DNA of 64,000 nt from Halichondria panicea (Eukaryota; Porifera; Demospongiae; Suberitida; Halichondriidae): contig NC_087384.1 of assembly GCF_963675165.1 (NCBI RefSeq), positions 4,457,182 to 4,521,181 of the forward strand. The letters run 5' to 3'. Below, one piece after another: positions 31,673 to 43,200 of this stretch (position 1 is the stretch's first letter; every line of letters begins with the position of its first letter). A model generated the notes under the pieces. That model worked only from the letters and a program-made list of their open reading frames with translations. It was not told the origin of the DNA and searched no databases. The position numbers and the translations under genes were made by a program.

Positions 31673-34600
31673 ATGAAAGCTGTGTGTGTACCATTTGTAC
31701 TACTATTGATGTTCCATCTCAGTCAAGGTTTGCATACCGTATTAATGATCGCCTTAAATCGTAATATCATTGTAGCTTGTGCATGTGTGCATGTTCGTCC
31801 GTTAATATAATACGTATGATATTAATTTACATAGGAGTCTATTGTTCTTTAATACTGCTATACATATACGTATACACCTAATACAATTGCCAATACCCTG
31901 CTAGTTACTTGTGGTGTTCTTCAACACTTAATCAATCAACCAACGTTAACCTTCACATTATTGTACCGTATATCGGGTTTCGAATGCGAAGTTCTTTCGA
32001 TTGTGAATTATAAGTTTCGCATAGATAGCAAACGAAAGATGCGCAGGAGCATGCGCATGCTATTCACCAAAGTTAGAAACACAATAGGATTTGTACAGTA
32101 TCATTTGCAAATGATAAACTATACGCATTCAAAACTCGATATACGGTATTTTCTTTCAATTCTTCAGCCCAGTTTACAGTACAACCAGTGTCGGTGGTGC
32201 AGGCTGAAGGTGTGGACGCAGTGTTTGAGTGTCTGTATCCTGATGCTGTAACCCACAGTTGGGGAATCAATGGAACCTTTCCAGCAGATGATAAGTTCCC
32301 ATCTGATTTTACTCGTACCCCACCGTCTGGTGATACCCCAGCAACACTGACCATCCCAGCTACAGCACATTACAACAACACTGTGGTGCAGTGTGAGGTA
32401 GTGGTTAGAGTGGAAGGAGGGTTCGATGGTATACGGACAGAGAATGCTACCTTGACAATATTTGGTAAGTCCCTCATACATGTATACGTCTACATACTCA
32501 TGCCACTCACTATATCGTAATCTGTTACTACAGCCATTACTGTTAATGCAAGTAATGATACGGATACAATCATTTTGTCATGGGCGGACCTCAACTTTAC
32601 TACCAACCTTACGTACTGTGTGAACTTCAACAAAACGACAATTGTCTGCAATAAGACACTTCCTCCAGTGTGTGGACTGACTGAAACGCAGTACACTTTC
32701 AAGTATCCCAACCACAGTTTGTATGACACTTTTTTTTTCACGGTGACTCCTGTTGATGGAGGGAATCAGATGAAAGGAACAGCTAGTGAACCAGTTGCTG
32801 GATCATTTACATCAGCCAGAGGTGACCAGTGTACTTACTGATCATGGTTCTTTGTGGTTTATAAATGCTTCTCTACAGGTGTAACAACAGTTGTCAGCCA
32901 AGGAGAAGACTCCGAGGAAAAATATGTGATGTTTGAAGCAATGGTAATATCACTATTATTGTATATCAATGGTCTAATTATTATTTTTTCAGGTCCCTGA
33001 ATGTACACTGTTTACTTTGTATCGAGTGGAATTTGGATCACTAGTAGGATCTCAGAATGGTACTCTTAACGCATCTGGAAATGTTTCGATCACCTTCTCA
33101 CTTCCTACTGACATTCTAACAAGTATCTCTGTGACACTCACTGCTGCTAATGGAATTGACCTGATGTTTGAGAGTTCATTAAGTGAGTAAATCTCTGTTT
33201 CACTTTACATGGAGTCATAATACTCTTCAGGTACTAGTGATATTCAAAGACTTCTACCTGAGACTGATTGTTTCGAAAGCATCAGTATGTGTGGCCGTAT
33301 TGAATATGCTGTGGATTCTGTTTCTCCTGGGGCTCTAATGTATTTAGTTCCCACCACAAGTGAGTCCAGCAGCATTATGTTGGCTGTGCCAAGGAGGGGT
33401 GATAATTTCAGTATCGGCCACATACCTCCTGGAAGATACAGTCTCCTTGCTTTTGACTTGGAGAACAACAGTCTACCAAGAATGCCATTCTCTCTAGCGT
33501 CTACAAGTGAGATTGTGGAAGTGAGGACATCAAGAGGTAAGTGTGTAATGGTGCGCATGTATAATTACAGGGATTTGCTGAGTTCTTGCAACTGCAACAT
33601 CGAGAGCAGAACTACCTGTCACGTGAACAGTTATGTAATTCTGGCTCATTCCAAACCAATTTTTCTCCAATAAAGCCTTTAGGCCATTTATTTTAGGAAA
33701 AAATCGAACTATACAGGAGGCTTTGTTCTGCATTGCAAGCCTTTGCACCACAGCTCAAAGCTATCCTTGAGCATTTCCAATCGTTTTGTGAGCTACTATT
33801 AGTCTGTCACACAACCTGTGTCACAGACCTGTGTATCCAGCTGGTAAGACAGATTTTACTGAGACTAGTGATACACTTTCAACAGCTTGCAGGCAGGCTG
33901 GGGCAAGTAGTAGCTTGCAAAACGATTAGAATCTCAAGGATAGCTTCAGCTGACAAGGTCTTTCCTATGTAAGTCGATGTTTTCCCAGTTTAACAAAAAT
34001 AAACGGCTCTATTGGAGAAAAATTGGTTTTGGAATGAGCCACAATTCAATCTTGTTACATAACGGTTCACGTGACAGGTACTTCCGCTCTCGACATTGAG
34101 TTGCAAGAATTCTTCAAATCCCTGTAAACACTGTGAGTACTAACTGCATGTGCATGTAGCCAATGGTAGAACGCCTGCCCGTTAGTGAGAGAAGGAGTTC
34201 ATTGGTGAGAGCCATAGACAATGCTGAACAACAAATGTTTGTGTACAGTGTATATGTATGGCTCATACACTAACATACGTAGTATATACAGTCATGTACA
34301 GTGTATATAATAATTTATAAGAGGAATGCACTGCATGCTCTTGTTAGGCCCTAACTTGTAACTGTTGTCATGTAGGCTTAACGCCATGCGTGTGTGGCTA
34401 ACAAGCAAATGTTTTTGTGTATGTGGGTGCATCACTAACAGTTGACAGTTGTTATTGTACATGTGTGCATTTCTAGGAACTGCTGCTCCCCTGCCCAATG
34501 GTGTAGGGAACATTACCTTTAAGTTACTCAGTGGAGATGTTGAAGTGAACTGCTCTATACCTGTAACGAACTGCTTGGTGTTGGTTCATCCAATCAACTC

Positions 34601-36375
34601 TCCAGAACAATTATCTGTCCAGCTCATCAACTTTACTGATGACAGAACTATTGTCTTCTCGGTTGATTTTATTGGTAATGTCACAGTAGCAGTGCTCACT
34701 TGGGGGGAAAATAACTCTATATTTGACGGTCAGTTGTCCCTCATCACCCAACTGGAAATATATACCGGTAAGAAGATTAGTTACATGTGTTTTAGTCAGT
34801 CTGCATGGGTTGTATGTATCACTTTAAGCATGCGCAAATAATTATGATGATGGACAGTGGACTCTAAATGCTGCCAACTTGTGAACATGCGCAAGTTATT
34901 TGCAGCATCAAGTAATTAATTCATTTTTGTTATTGTAGCCACCTGTTGTCAGTAGATGTTTACTCAGGTACTAAACTGAAACTGCATTGTTATTATACAT
35001 TAATTTTGTAATTTTCACAGAATTCCTAGCTGTGATCACTTATTAGCAAAACACCCACTCTCTTCCATCCAGCCATACAAGTGGTGATCAGCCCCAGTGG
35101 TGGTCCAATGGCTGGTCAGAGTTTCTCCCTCACTTGTTCCCTGAGTGGAAGGGCCTCTCTACAATCCACCCTCTCCTACCAGTGGACGAGGGAGGGAGGG
35201 TCACTCATTACCAGCACAGCAACCCTCAACTTCGACACTCTCTACTTGTCAGACGCTGGTCAGTACAGCTGTCAGGTCATCCTCACCTCCAGTCAGCTTG
35301 AGGGGGAACACACTGTAGCTGCTCACTACACCATTGAGTTCATGAGTAAGTGCCACTATGTCTAGACATTATGATTTATCCATTTAGTAAAATCATTTAT
35401 GGACTGTGCGTAGCTAGTGCTCAATGGATCATGCTGCTGTTGTGACCGTCAATTTGTTTTATAGCACTCAACATTCAACTCCGTCTGGATGTAATAACAA
35501 ACTGTGAGGTGTATATTGAGTCAGAGACAATGGCCAAAGCCAGTGGCATCACTAACAGACTATCTCAAGGTGTTGAAGGATTGTGTGCTTGTGGGTTCAG
35601 CCCCTCCCTTCTCACTGACGAGTTCATCAATTGTTTTGACGGCTCCTCTAGTCATGTGACCTACAGAGCTGTGCTGACTGGAACAGAAACTGTGTCTGCT
35701 GTGGAACTCATTTCTTTAATTGAACAATGGATCAGCGACACTTCAAGCATCATAGTACAAAGTACCCGACTTGGTTTGACAAACACTTGCCCTGTGGTGA
35801 TCACTGACAGAGACAGTCTAGAGTGCCCTGAGGATATCACTAATCTGACAACTGCTACTACCTCACCCACAGAGAGTGTAGTGGTCAATGTTGGTGCAGT
35901 GGCTGGTTGGGTGGTTGCTGGAGTCTTGGCCATTGCTGTGCTAGTACTGATCATATTGCTTGTCCTGGTTATGTTGAGGCAATGGAGGTCTGGATCCAAG
36001 GACATGAGTGATGAGAAGACAGGCAGCCAACCAACACAGTGAGTGTTAGTTGTGTGAATGAAGTAGCTGTACATACATACTTAGGTATATTTGGTTGTAG
36101 AGAGCTCCTTTGTAATAAATTACCTAATTTTGTGCATTAATAATTATACGATAATTAATTCTTCTATTTCGTACAGACTAGCCCCAGTGGTGATGAGTCA
36201 TCTCCCCTCCCCTGATTACGAGGGGTTGAGCGAACTACAAGAGGAGGCTACCTATGAGGTGGTGGACCAGCCACGCCCCCCTCCTCCTGCAGACTACCAG
36301 CTCTCAGCCTGTGCAGCTTATGCATCCACTGACTGCAACACAGAAAACAGTAGACACTATAACAACACAGTCTAG
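31673..36375 (+). CDS. B: Ig/FN3 single-pass receptor with paired-tyrosine tail
   Basis: Ten exons: 31673-31727, 32168-32464, 32534-32821, 32879-32943, 32993-33182, 33231-33536, 34477-34767, 35073-35345, 35465-36038, 36177-36375. They sum to 2538 bp (845 aa) with matching phases and GT-AG sites. Exon 1 is a signal peptide (MKAVCVPFVLLLMFHLSQ). Exon 2 is an Ig domain (FECLY..HSWGING..NNTVVQC). Exon 3 is FN3-like (IILSWADLNF) and exons 4-5 form a second one. Exons 6-7 are Cys-containing modules I cannot name. Exon 8 is a clear Ig domain (SLTCSL..YQW..LYLSDAGQYSC). Exon 9 holds a SEA-like juxtamembrane domain and a membrane helix (GWVVAGVLAIAVLVLIILLV). Exon 10 is a tail with YEGL, eight residues, YEVV, then PRPPPP. 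It is expected at the plasma membrane as an adhesion or recognition receptor (inference). Confidence 0.85.
31964..32148. mobile_element. taccgtata MITE in intron 1 of B
   Basis: Left 'taccgtatatcgggtttcg' and right 'gcattcaaaactcgatata' then cggta. It lies about 20 bp before the Ig exon. B' has the same element at about 55,349-55,541, and the right end (tctgatatacggta) survives at the same place in A, A' and A''. The insertion therefore predates the split of the A and B genes. Confidence 0.75.
33568..34124. mobile_element. Foldback element in intron 6 of B, TA duplication
   Basis: 557 bp, ends 'cagggatttg' and inverted 'cagggattt', flanked by TA. Long arms pair over most of the element: 'gcagaactacctgtcacgtg' faces 'cacgtgacaggtacttccgc', and 'aagctatccttgag' faces 'ctcaaggatagctt'. 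Also present in B' (56,974-57,518) and absent from the A genes, where the intron reads 'gcaattaacactgtgagt'. The insertion therefore came after the A/B split and before the B/B' split. Confidence 0.8.
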
Positions 36376-36626
36376 TTTGTCAATGTATGTGTCACTGTTT
36401 CATGTAATTTAGCAAGTTGTTTTTAATTATTGTGTTTCAGGTTATGGTATTGTCTACTGAAGGCAAAGATCGTCAATAAAATGTTATTATTATGAGGAAG
36501 TGGCATCGTTGACGCCCACTCGTCACTGATCAACAAGCTCTACATGTATACATAGAGCATAGATTGAAAGTTAGAAGAAGGAAAATCTATGATCTAGCTA
36601 GCTAGCTAGCTAGCTTATAAGAATCA

Positions 36627-37876
36627 ATGGCTACTGTAACTCTATTTCTTTGTTGTCTGCTGGGAAGTGTTTCTCTTGTGCATGTATGGACAACCTTTGA
36701 GTGAGTTGATATGCAGTGCAACTAGTTATAGTGCATGTAGTCTAATTAATGAGCTAAACTATCTCAATCTTTTGTAATATTGATCTAGTAGACCTAGATG
36801 AAACAAATATTTATCAATTATTGTATTAATGGCATACAGTTCGACTAGCATCACCAACTGAGCCCCCTGACACTGACCACACTGGAGATGTCATCTCGTT
36901 CTCTGATGTTGGATCTAGAGCATGCAGGAACTGGTACTAATCCACGAGCCTGGTATTGCTACACCTTAGACCCTGGTGGTGTAGTGTGGCAGGGTCCTGA
37001 TGGGACTAACGTGCCCATAGGCGTCCCGAACAATCCCAACACAGCCGCAGTTGATGACGAACTGATCCTAACTGGTGTTTCTGGAGTTGCCATTGCTCTG
37101 CATCGTGGTCCCACACACTTCAGTTCTGATGGAGAACACTGCTGTAGGAGGTTTAGCACAGGACTGAGTAGATGTGTCACCTTCAGTGAGTGCTGACTAT
37201 ATTGTCTATGTCCAATACTAACCCCCCACATGCAGCTCCCTGCCCCACACTGAGTCCCCTGTCTAATGGAATGATCTCATACGACCCTGGTACTGACATG
37301 GCCACAGCCACCTACATCTGTGACACTGGGCACACTCTGACTGGTACCATCTCATCCATTACCTGTAATAAGGCCACAAGGCAGTGGAGTAGCACTGAGA
37401 GATTCACTTGTGAACGTAAGAAACATTTGCTATAATATTCACATTCACTGACCTCCTTGCATACAGTGATTTGTCCAGACCTCATGCACCATCCCAGCCA
37501 ATGGAGCACCACTTGTGTACAGTGACACCACCATCCCCAGAGATGATGGCTCCATGGCCTGTGACACTGGCTACCAGGTTACTGGACTGATGATGAGGAC
37601 GTGTAGTGTCAGTGGATGGAGCACTGGAGATGACCCTGTCTGTACTGGTGAGGGGGATGTGTTGTTGAACTGATATCAAGAGTTCCCCCACAGCTATCTG
37701 TCCTGTCCTCACCCTCTCCAATGGATTCATCGTCTACGATCCAAACTCATCCCCCGTACTAGAGGGAGCCATGGCTACACACGCCTGTGTCACTGGATAC
37801 CAACTGTCCTTATCTCCAGCTACTAGGATCTGTCAGTCTGACAGAATGTGGAGTGGAGATGACATCACTTGTGAAC
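36627..37876 (+). pseudogene. C: sushi-domain protein gene, disabled by 4-bp insertions
   Basis: Starts 250 bp after B. The first exon encodes a leader (MATVTLFLCCLLGSVSLVHV). Exon 36,840-37,185 encodes a module with VVWQGPDGTNVP and SRCVTFS, but an extra CATG at about 36,921-36,926 shifts its frame into a stop (NWY*). Three sushi (CCP) exons follow: 37,236-37,415 (CPTLSPLSNGMISYD..GHTLTG..CE), 37,467-37,647 (with another extra 4 bp after GACCTC and a 9-bp loss) and 37,694-37,876 (CPVLTLSNGFIVYD..ITCE). Sushi repeats usually mediate protein binding on secreted or surface proteins. Homology to C' stops at about 37,893, where the 9.4-kb insert begins, so any further exons are lost. Confidence 0.75.
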
Positions 37877-38070
37877 GTATGTACTCAGACTGACTTAATA
37901 AGGTATTACGAAACCAAAGAAATGCCAATTTCTTTCAAACATAAAAAAAAACAGTGAATCTGAATCTACTCACCAAGGAGAGCACAAATGCGTTGTTCCT
38001 GAACTTCTTCTTACTGACGATCTTTACAAAAATGCAGGTAAAGGTGGCCATCTAAATTGTGCAGCTAGCG

Positions 38071-38213
38071 GCGGATTGTTCCTTTATAGTGGCCGCGGTC
38101 AGTGGATTTAAAGCCGCAGCGCTAGTGCTTTAAATAGAAATTAATTCAAAGCGGATTGTTCCTTTATAGTGGCCGCGGTCAGTGGATTTAAAGCCGCAGC
38201 GCTAGTGCTTTAA
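38071..38213. repeat. 63-bp direct repeat
   Basis: Two identical copies (38,071-38,133 and 38,151-38,213) of a GC-rich block containing 'gtggccgcggtcagtgg' and 'gccgcagcgctagtgctt', 80 bp apart. They sit immediately upstream of the exon pair at 38,280-38,606 and could be promoter or transposon-end repeats. Confidence 0.85.
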
Positions 38214-38279
38214 TACGTATATGGTAAGTGATTTTTTTGTGGTTGCTTTGCTTACCAGTTTGTATAACTGTGATACAGA

Positions 38280-38606
38280 ATGGGAACTCCTGATCCGCCT
38301 GAACAAACACCTCAGCGTCCAGCACGGACCCCTGTTCCAGTCACTCTTTCTCCAATTCCAAGGCCTGTCTCTAGCTCTCCTCCCAGTGATCCTGCAGTGC
38401 AAGGTATTAAAGTACTTCCTCTCTCCATCTCACTTTAACTGACACTGAATTCTTTCCCAATGGAGACAGATTCATACGAATCTAGTTCTTCTAGTGATGA
38501 AGACTACGTGCCTCCTGCTCCTACTCCACAGCGAGGTAGAGGCAGGGGCCGTGGTCGTGGCCGTGGTGGGGGTGGTGCGGGTGGTGCAGGAGGCAGAAGT
38601 GTCTAT
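38280..38606 (+). CDS. Partial gene: Pro-rich then acidic and RG-rich exons
   Basis: Two candidate exons: 38,280-38,403 (MGTPDPPEQTPQRPARTPVP, low complexity, Pro-rich) and 38,470-38,606 (DSYESSSSSDEDY, then PQRGRGRGRGRG and Gly-rich), with a 66-bp intron. The second exon ends at TAT before GTAAGT, in phase 0. No further exon is found before the Helitron. Composition resembles disordered N-termini of nuclear proteins and of some DNA transposases (for example piggyBac-like), but no catalytic domain is present, so the identity is open. Confidence 0.4.
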
Positions 38607-39867
38607 GTAAGTATTGAAGTTTTATTATTAATTAATAGTGTTGTTTGAACTTTCCATAATTTCCTCCATATATCTGCAGATATCTGCAGATATTCAATGC
38701 ACCAGTGACCATAAATCAAATAAAGTAGTACTCTTGATCGATTGAACTCTTGAATGTATTATAACAATTCTATGTAAAACCTACTGATAAAATGTGAATA
38801 AATAATGTGAAATGTAGTTTAAGGTAGTTAAACGTAGTTAACGCGGAGTAGTCCAACTACGGCCTAACCTCGAGGAATACCGCCTTCTGAAGGCATGCAC
38901 TGGTATTGCGCATGCCTACCAATCTAGGTACATGTGCTCTAACTGATATAGCTATATGACAAGCAGGCGAATTCTTTAGCCTCCCTCCCACCCATTCTCG
39001 CAGGCTTGGAGCTTTTCCATCATTGCGATTTCAGTCGCATGATGTTGATCACCAAATGGGGCTGAATGAGGGCCCCCAACATACGGTCATAATGTTAACC
39101 ACAGGGGCCCCTCACTCAGTAATCCCTCAAAACCTAACCACAGTCACGTGACCCCCAACCCCCAGCGCGGGATCGAGACTGAGGGTCACATGACGTCTGA
39201 TTAGGCTTGGTACTACCAAATGATTATAATATTCGCATACAGGATATGACGCTTAATTACTGCGATGCTACATACAATAACTACGACTATAGTTAATTGT
39301 ACAACAAATTAACAATGACTAGCCTCGAGACCACCCAGATTAGTATTTCAATCGTCATCACTAGCCTCCTTCACAAGGCTTCAATACAGTGAGGCCTGTA
39401 ATTACATGCCTGTGTAAGTAAATTCTTAATCAAATAAATTTTTTTCCACAAACAGCTGCAAGTGGGAGTGCCAAATGAGCATTAAATAGAAGAAATAAAT
39501 AGCAAAACATGTATAATTATAATAATTATGAGTTAGTGTTTTGTTTTTCCCTTTTCAAAAGGGTGTTGTTTCGTTTCATTCGGCCGGTTTCCAAGACACC
39601 TTTGAGGTACGGCCTTCATCTCGTTTTTCGTTGTTTTCGAGGGATTCGCCTAGAGCCCTATACACCCCGTTCACATCACGTGTCTTTGTTATTGGGACAC
39701 TGCAGGGGATAAACACACAGTAACATTGAATACTCACAATAGTCTTCACTCACCGTATTGACGCTCAAAAGAAATGTTTTAATGAAAAGAAATTATGGTT
39801 GCCCATTTGTTGGTTTGTTTGTTAGCTCTAAGGTCTCTTGGACCAGTGTGCTCAGAGACACAAATGG
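38607..39867. other. Insert region between the RG-rich exon and the Helitron
   Basis: No gene recognised. Near 39,133-39,200 the motif 'cagtcacgtgaccc' faces 'gggtcacatgacgtctg', another small inverted pair. Near 38,820-38,860 there is 'aggtagttaaacgtagttaa'. The rest is AT-rich. Confidence 0.35.
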
Positions 39868-40217
39868 AAGGAATACTTTTAGCCACACATTCAATGAACG
39901 GGCAATGAACGGGCAGTAAACCGTTTGACATAAGTCTCCATGAACAAACAACAATGGGCAACCTACGCACAGAGTGCGTGTGAAACATTGAACAATTAAG
40001 TTCTACACTTAGAGTCAATTACTTTAAGTAATAACAGAAAGAAAAGGTGGTTACCCATATTATGTTGATGGAAGGAATACTTTTAGCCACACATTCAATG
40101 AACGGGCAGTAAACCGTTTGACGTAAGTCTCCATGTATAACAACAATGGGCAACCTACGCACAGAGTACGTGTGAAACATTGAAAGGGAGGGACGTAAGT
40201 TCTACACGTAGAGTCAC
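39868..40217. repeat. 150-bp direct repeat at the 3' side of the Helitron
   Basis: The block from 'gaaggaatacttttagccac' to 'aagttctacac.tagagtca' occurs twice (about 39,868-40,017 and 40,071-40,217), about 86-98% alike, separated by about 55 bp. It lies directly after the Helitron's last codon, as expected for the non-coding 3' part of an autonomous element, but I do not see a secure terminal hairpin with CTRR. Confidence 0.6.
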
Positions 40218-43200
40218 TTACTTTGTCACAGATGTCACTACTTTGTAGTGGTCACCCGTGTGATAAATATACAAACCCTTTTTGTCCCGAGGAGGGGGGA
40301 TGTTGGGGTCTATTTTGCTCGGACAGTGACACAGCCAGGCATTTCCAGCCGTTCTCGAGTAGACGAACACCCTTCGCTCGAGCAGATGGGCCAGTGCAAA
40401 GATCTCCAAGTGAGTTCCCCAGGTACGTGTTTGGTCCATTTGCGTGCCCCTGACGTAGGAGATCATGTCCGGGTAACCTGCATCGATCAACCAATGTTTA
40501 CCATTAAACAAATGTTGAAATCACACGTGCTTTACAATGGCTCGCCTGACAGTAATGTGTTGACGTTGATAGCCGGAAATGACCACAGACATTGCCCTGA
40601 ACATGCACCCCATCATGTCAACGAGCGAGGGTAAATGGGGCCGAGTCAGGGCAATGTTTGGTCCGCCGGCGGTGACGATATTTCTGTGGTGATTAATTTT
40701 CAGCAGCAAACACGCCGATTTCTGTTCAACCTCGTCCAGAGGGTTGAAGCAGAACGATTCACCGTGATTGCTACCACGATTCTCTGGGTCTTCAACTATA
40801 TGGCAATCACCAGCAGAGGTGACTGCCTCGTTTAGTTTCTTAACTGGGGGTTTGTTAACATTGCTGGGGACTTTCCTTTCAAGGTTACATTGCCGTTTGG
40901 CTGGCGGGAAGACTGCAGGCGTCCTTTCCTTTCATTTCTTAACTGGGGGTTTGTCGACATTACTCCCTTCAACCGTACACTGCCGTTTGGCTGGCGGGAC
41001 AATCGCAGCTGTCATTTTCCTTTTTCTGTTTTGTTTAACGGGCAATTCGTACGCTGCCAAGTCTGGCCTGAATGCTAGCCTGAGCCTGTTACACTCCTCC
41101 ACACACGTTCTAGAGGCCATGATGGAGTCGGGTGTAAAGGACGTCAGGTGTACACCGTCTATGGACCTGACTCTGGACAACGCCACGTACGCCATGCCCT
41201 CACCAAACACGCTGTCAGATAGGTCGATGATGGCACAGTCGAGCGAGAGACCTTGGCTCTTGTGTATGGTGACGGCATAAGCGACTATTAGAGGGAACTG
41301 GTTCCTGGAAATGTAGAATTTTTTCAGGACACAGAACCGGTTAGCAACTCTGGTCACTTTGTACGGTTCTGCCACACGGTCGAACTTAACAGTCACGTGT
41401 TTAGATTCTATTTCAAGAACGGTGCCTACGGCTCCGTTTACTAGACCGTCTTCGGTGGATAGGTTTCGTCTCAACATGACGCGGGCATTAACGGCCAGGT
41501 GGAGCACTTCTTCCAGACCAGCCGTCAAGCTGCTGTCTTTGTTCATTTCTGTCAGACGCTTTTCGGCCTGTTTGTTCCACTCTCCGTTGGCGCAGGCACC
41601 CTCGTCGATGACGTCTCTACAACGCAGTGGTATTATCTTACTGTCTAGAGTGTTTAAAAGATCAGAGTTAACTGTTGCACACGCTTTTCTAGTCGAGAAA
41701 AGGCATATGGGTTTTTTACCCTCGCGTTTCAGTTGCTCGTACTTTTCTAGTACGGGCACATTGAAGACGCGTTCTGTCAGGAGAGAGACTGCCTGTTCGC
41801 TAGGAAATCCCCTCCTGACGCCGTCGAGTATTTCAGTGTACAATTTGTCCCCTTTTTGTCTTTCGTTAATGGTAAGCTCGTCGTACACTACTGTGCTTTT
41901 CCAAATGTTTGCGGACCCTATGCAACCTATTCTGAGCGATAGCACTTTAGTGGGAACGCTTTGGAACATCGGTGCACCGTTAACGGGTGGTAGCTGGAGG
42001 ATGTCGCCCACAAAGAGCATTGTTTTACCCCCAAACCATTCGGCCCCCCCGTAGATCTCGTCAAGTCTCAAATGTATGTACGTTAGATTGAGACTTGACA
42101 CCATGGACACCTCGTCAATTATGAACACCTTTACGTTCATTAGTTGTTGCCTGAGGTATTTTAGCGTTTGTTTGGGCAGTTCCCAGTATGATGCAGTTTT
42201 ACTGTCGTGCTCTATCGGCAACTGAAAGAGCTGGTAGGTGGTAACACCGTTTACATTACAAGCTGCTAGGCCCGTGGGGGCGGCTACTGCACTTGAATTG
42301 GGTAAATCCGGCCACGTGGCTTTGACAAACGCTCTAAGCGCCTGAATGAGGAAGGACTTGCCCGTTCCCCCCACACCACTAACAAACATTTGCAATGGTT
42401 TGATGTCTGTGCATTTACAGTCTCCTTTTTCATGGTCTAATTCGTGCAACAAATGCCCAGTGATTTTTTTGTACACACGGCTTTGGTCGTCGTTTAGCAT
42501 GGACAGTCTCCTGTCCAGCGTTATGGGGTCTACGTCGAGGTCTAGCTCGAGATGGCGATCCAAGTGTGATTTGGCCATGCCCTGGAGCAGGAGGTTGACG
42601 TCGTCTTCCTCCTCCTCCACCTCTCTTTTCTGACGTTTCGACCTTCTGGCGTTTGAGATATCCCGCGATCTCTTATTGACGTCCAACATCTTCTGGAGCT
42701 TGTCGTGGTGAGCGAGGAGGCCTTCGTTCTGCCTCCTCTCGAACGGCGACTCTCCGTCGAGGAGGAGGTCACCCTCGTCAACGAACGGGACAAAGAGCAG
42801 AATGAGGCAGTAGTAGTACTCTTGCTCCTGTTCTTTTCTGTTGGTGGGTGTGACTGATAACGCGAGGTTTGACGAGCCTCCTGTACGTTTTCTCACCCTG
42901 GCGGTCCCTAGCGTACCAGTCAATGTGTGCGACAAAGTCGTGCAGGCACATGGAGGACAGTCTGTCTGGCCTGTTTGGATAGTGAACGTCTATCAGGCTA
43001 GGGGCGTACATGTCAGTGCTTTTCGGGTTCATTTTTAAGAGCTGAGCGTAGTTTTTGAGCTTTCTATTGCGTTTGTACGGTAGCAAAGCATTCACGTAGT
43101 GAACATCGTTTGATTTCTCATGAAAGTGGTCACCTGTAACACCCCTCGTGCTGCCCTACTTCTCGGGTTTTAAAGGCTATTAAAGCAAACTTCCACTAGA

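Noticed and set aside
32073-32481. Minus-strand open frames opposite the Ig exon of B
   Set aside because: They mirror the coding exon and the adjacent MITE. The plus frame has splice sites, domain residues and phase agreement; the minus frames do not.
33530-33972. Possible extra exons in intron 6 of B
   Set aside because: The open frames fall inside the foldback element (33,568-34,124), whose arms pair along their length; exon phases of B close without them.
35661-36074. Minus-strand frame opposite exon 9 of B, also at 59,040-59,453
   Set aside because: Antisense shadow of the SEA-like and membrane exon; kept open only because B and B' are nearly identical.
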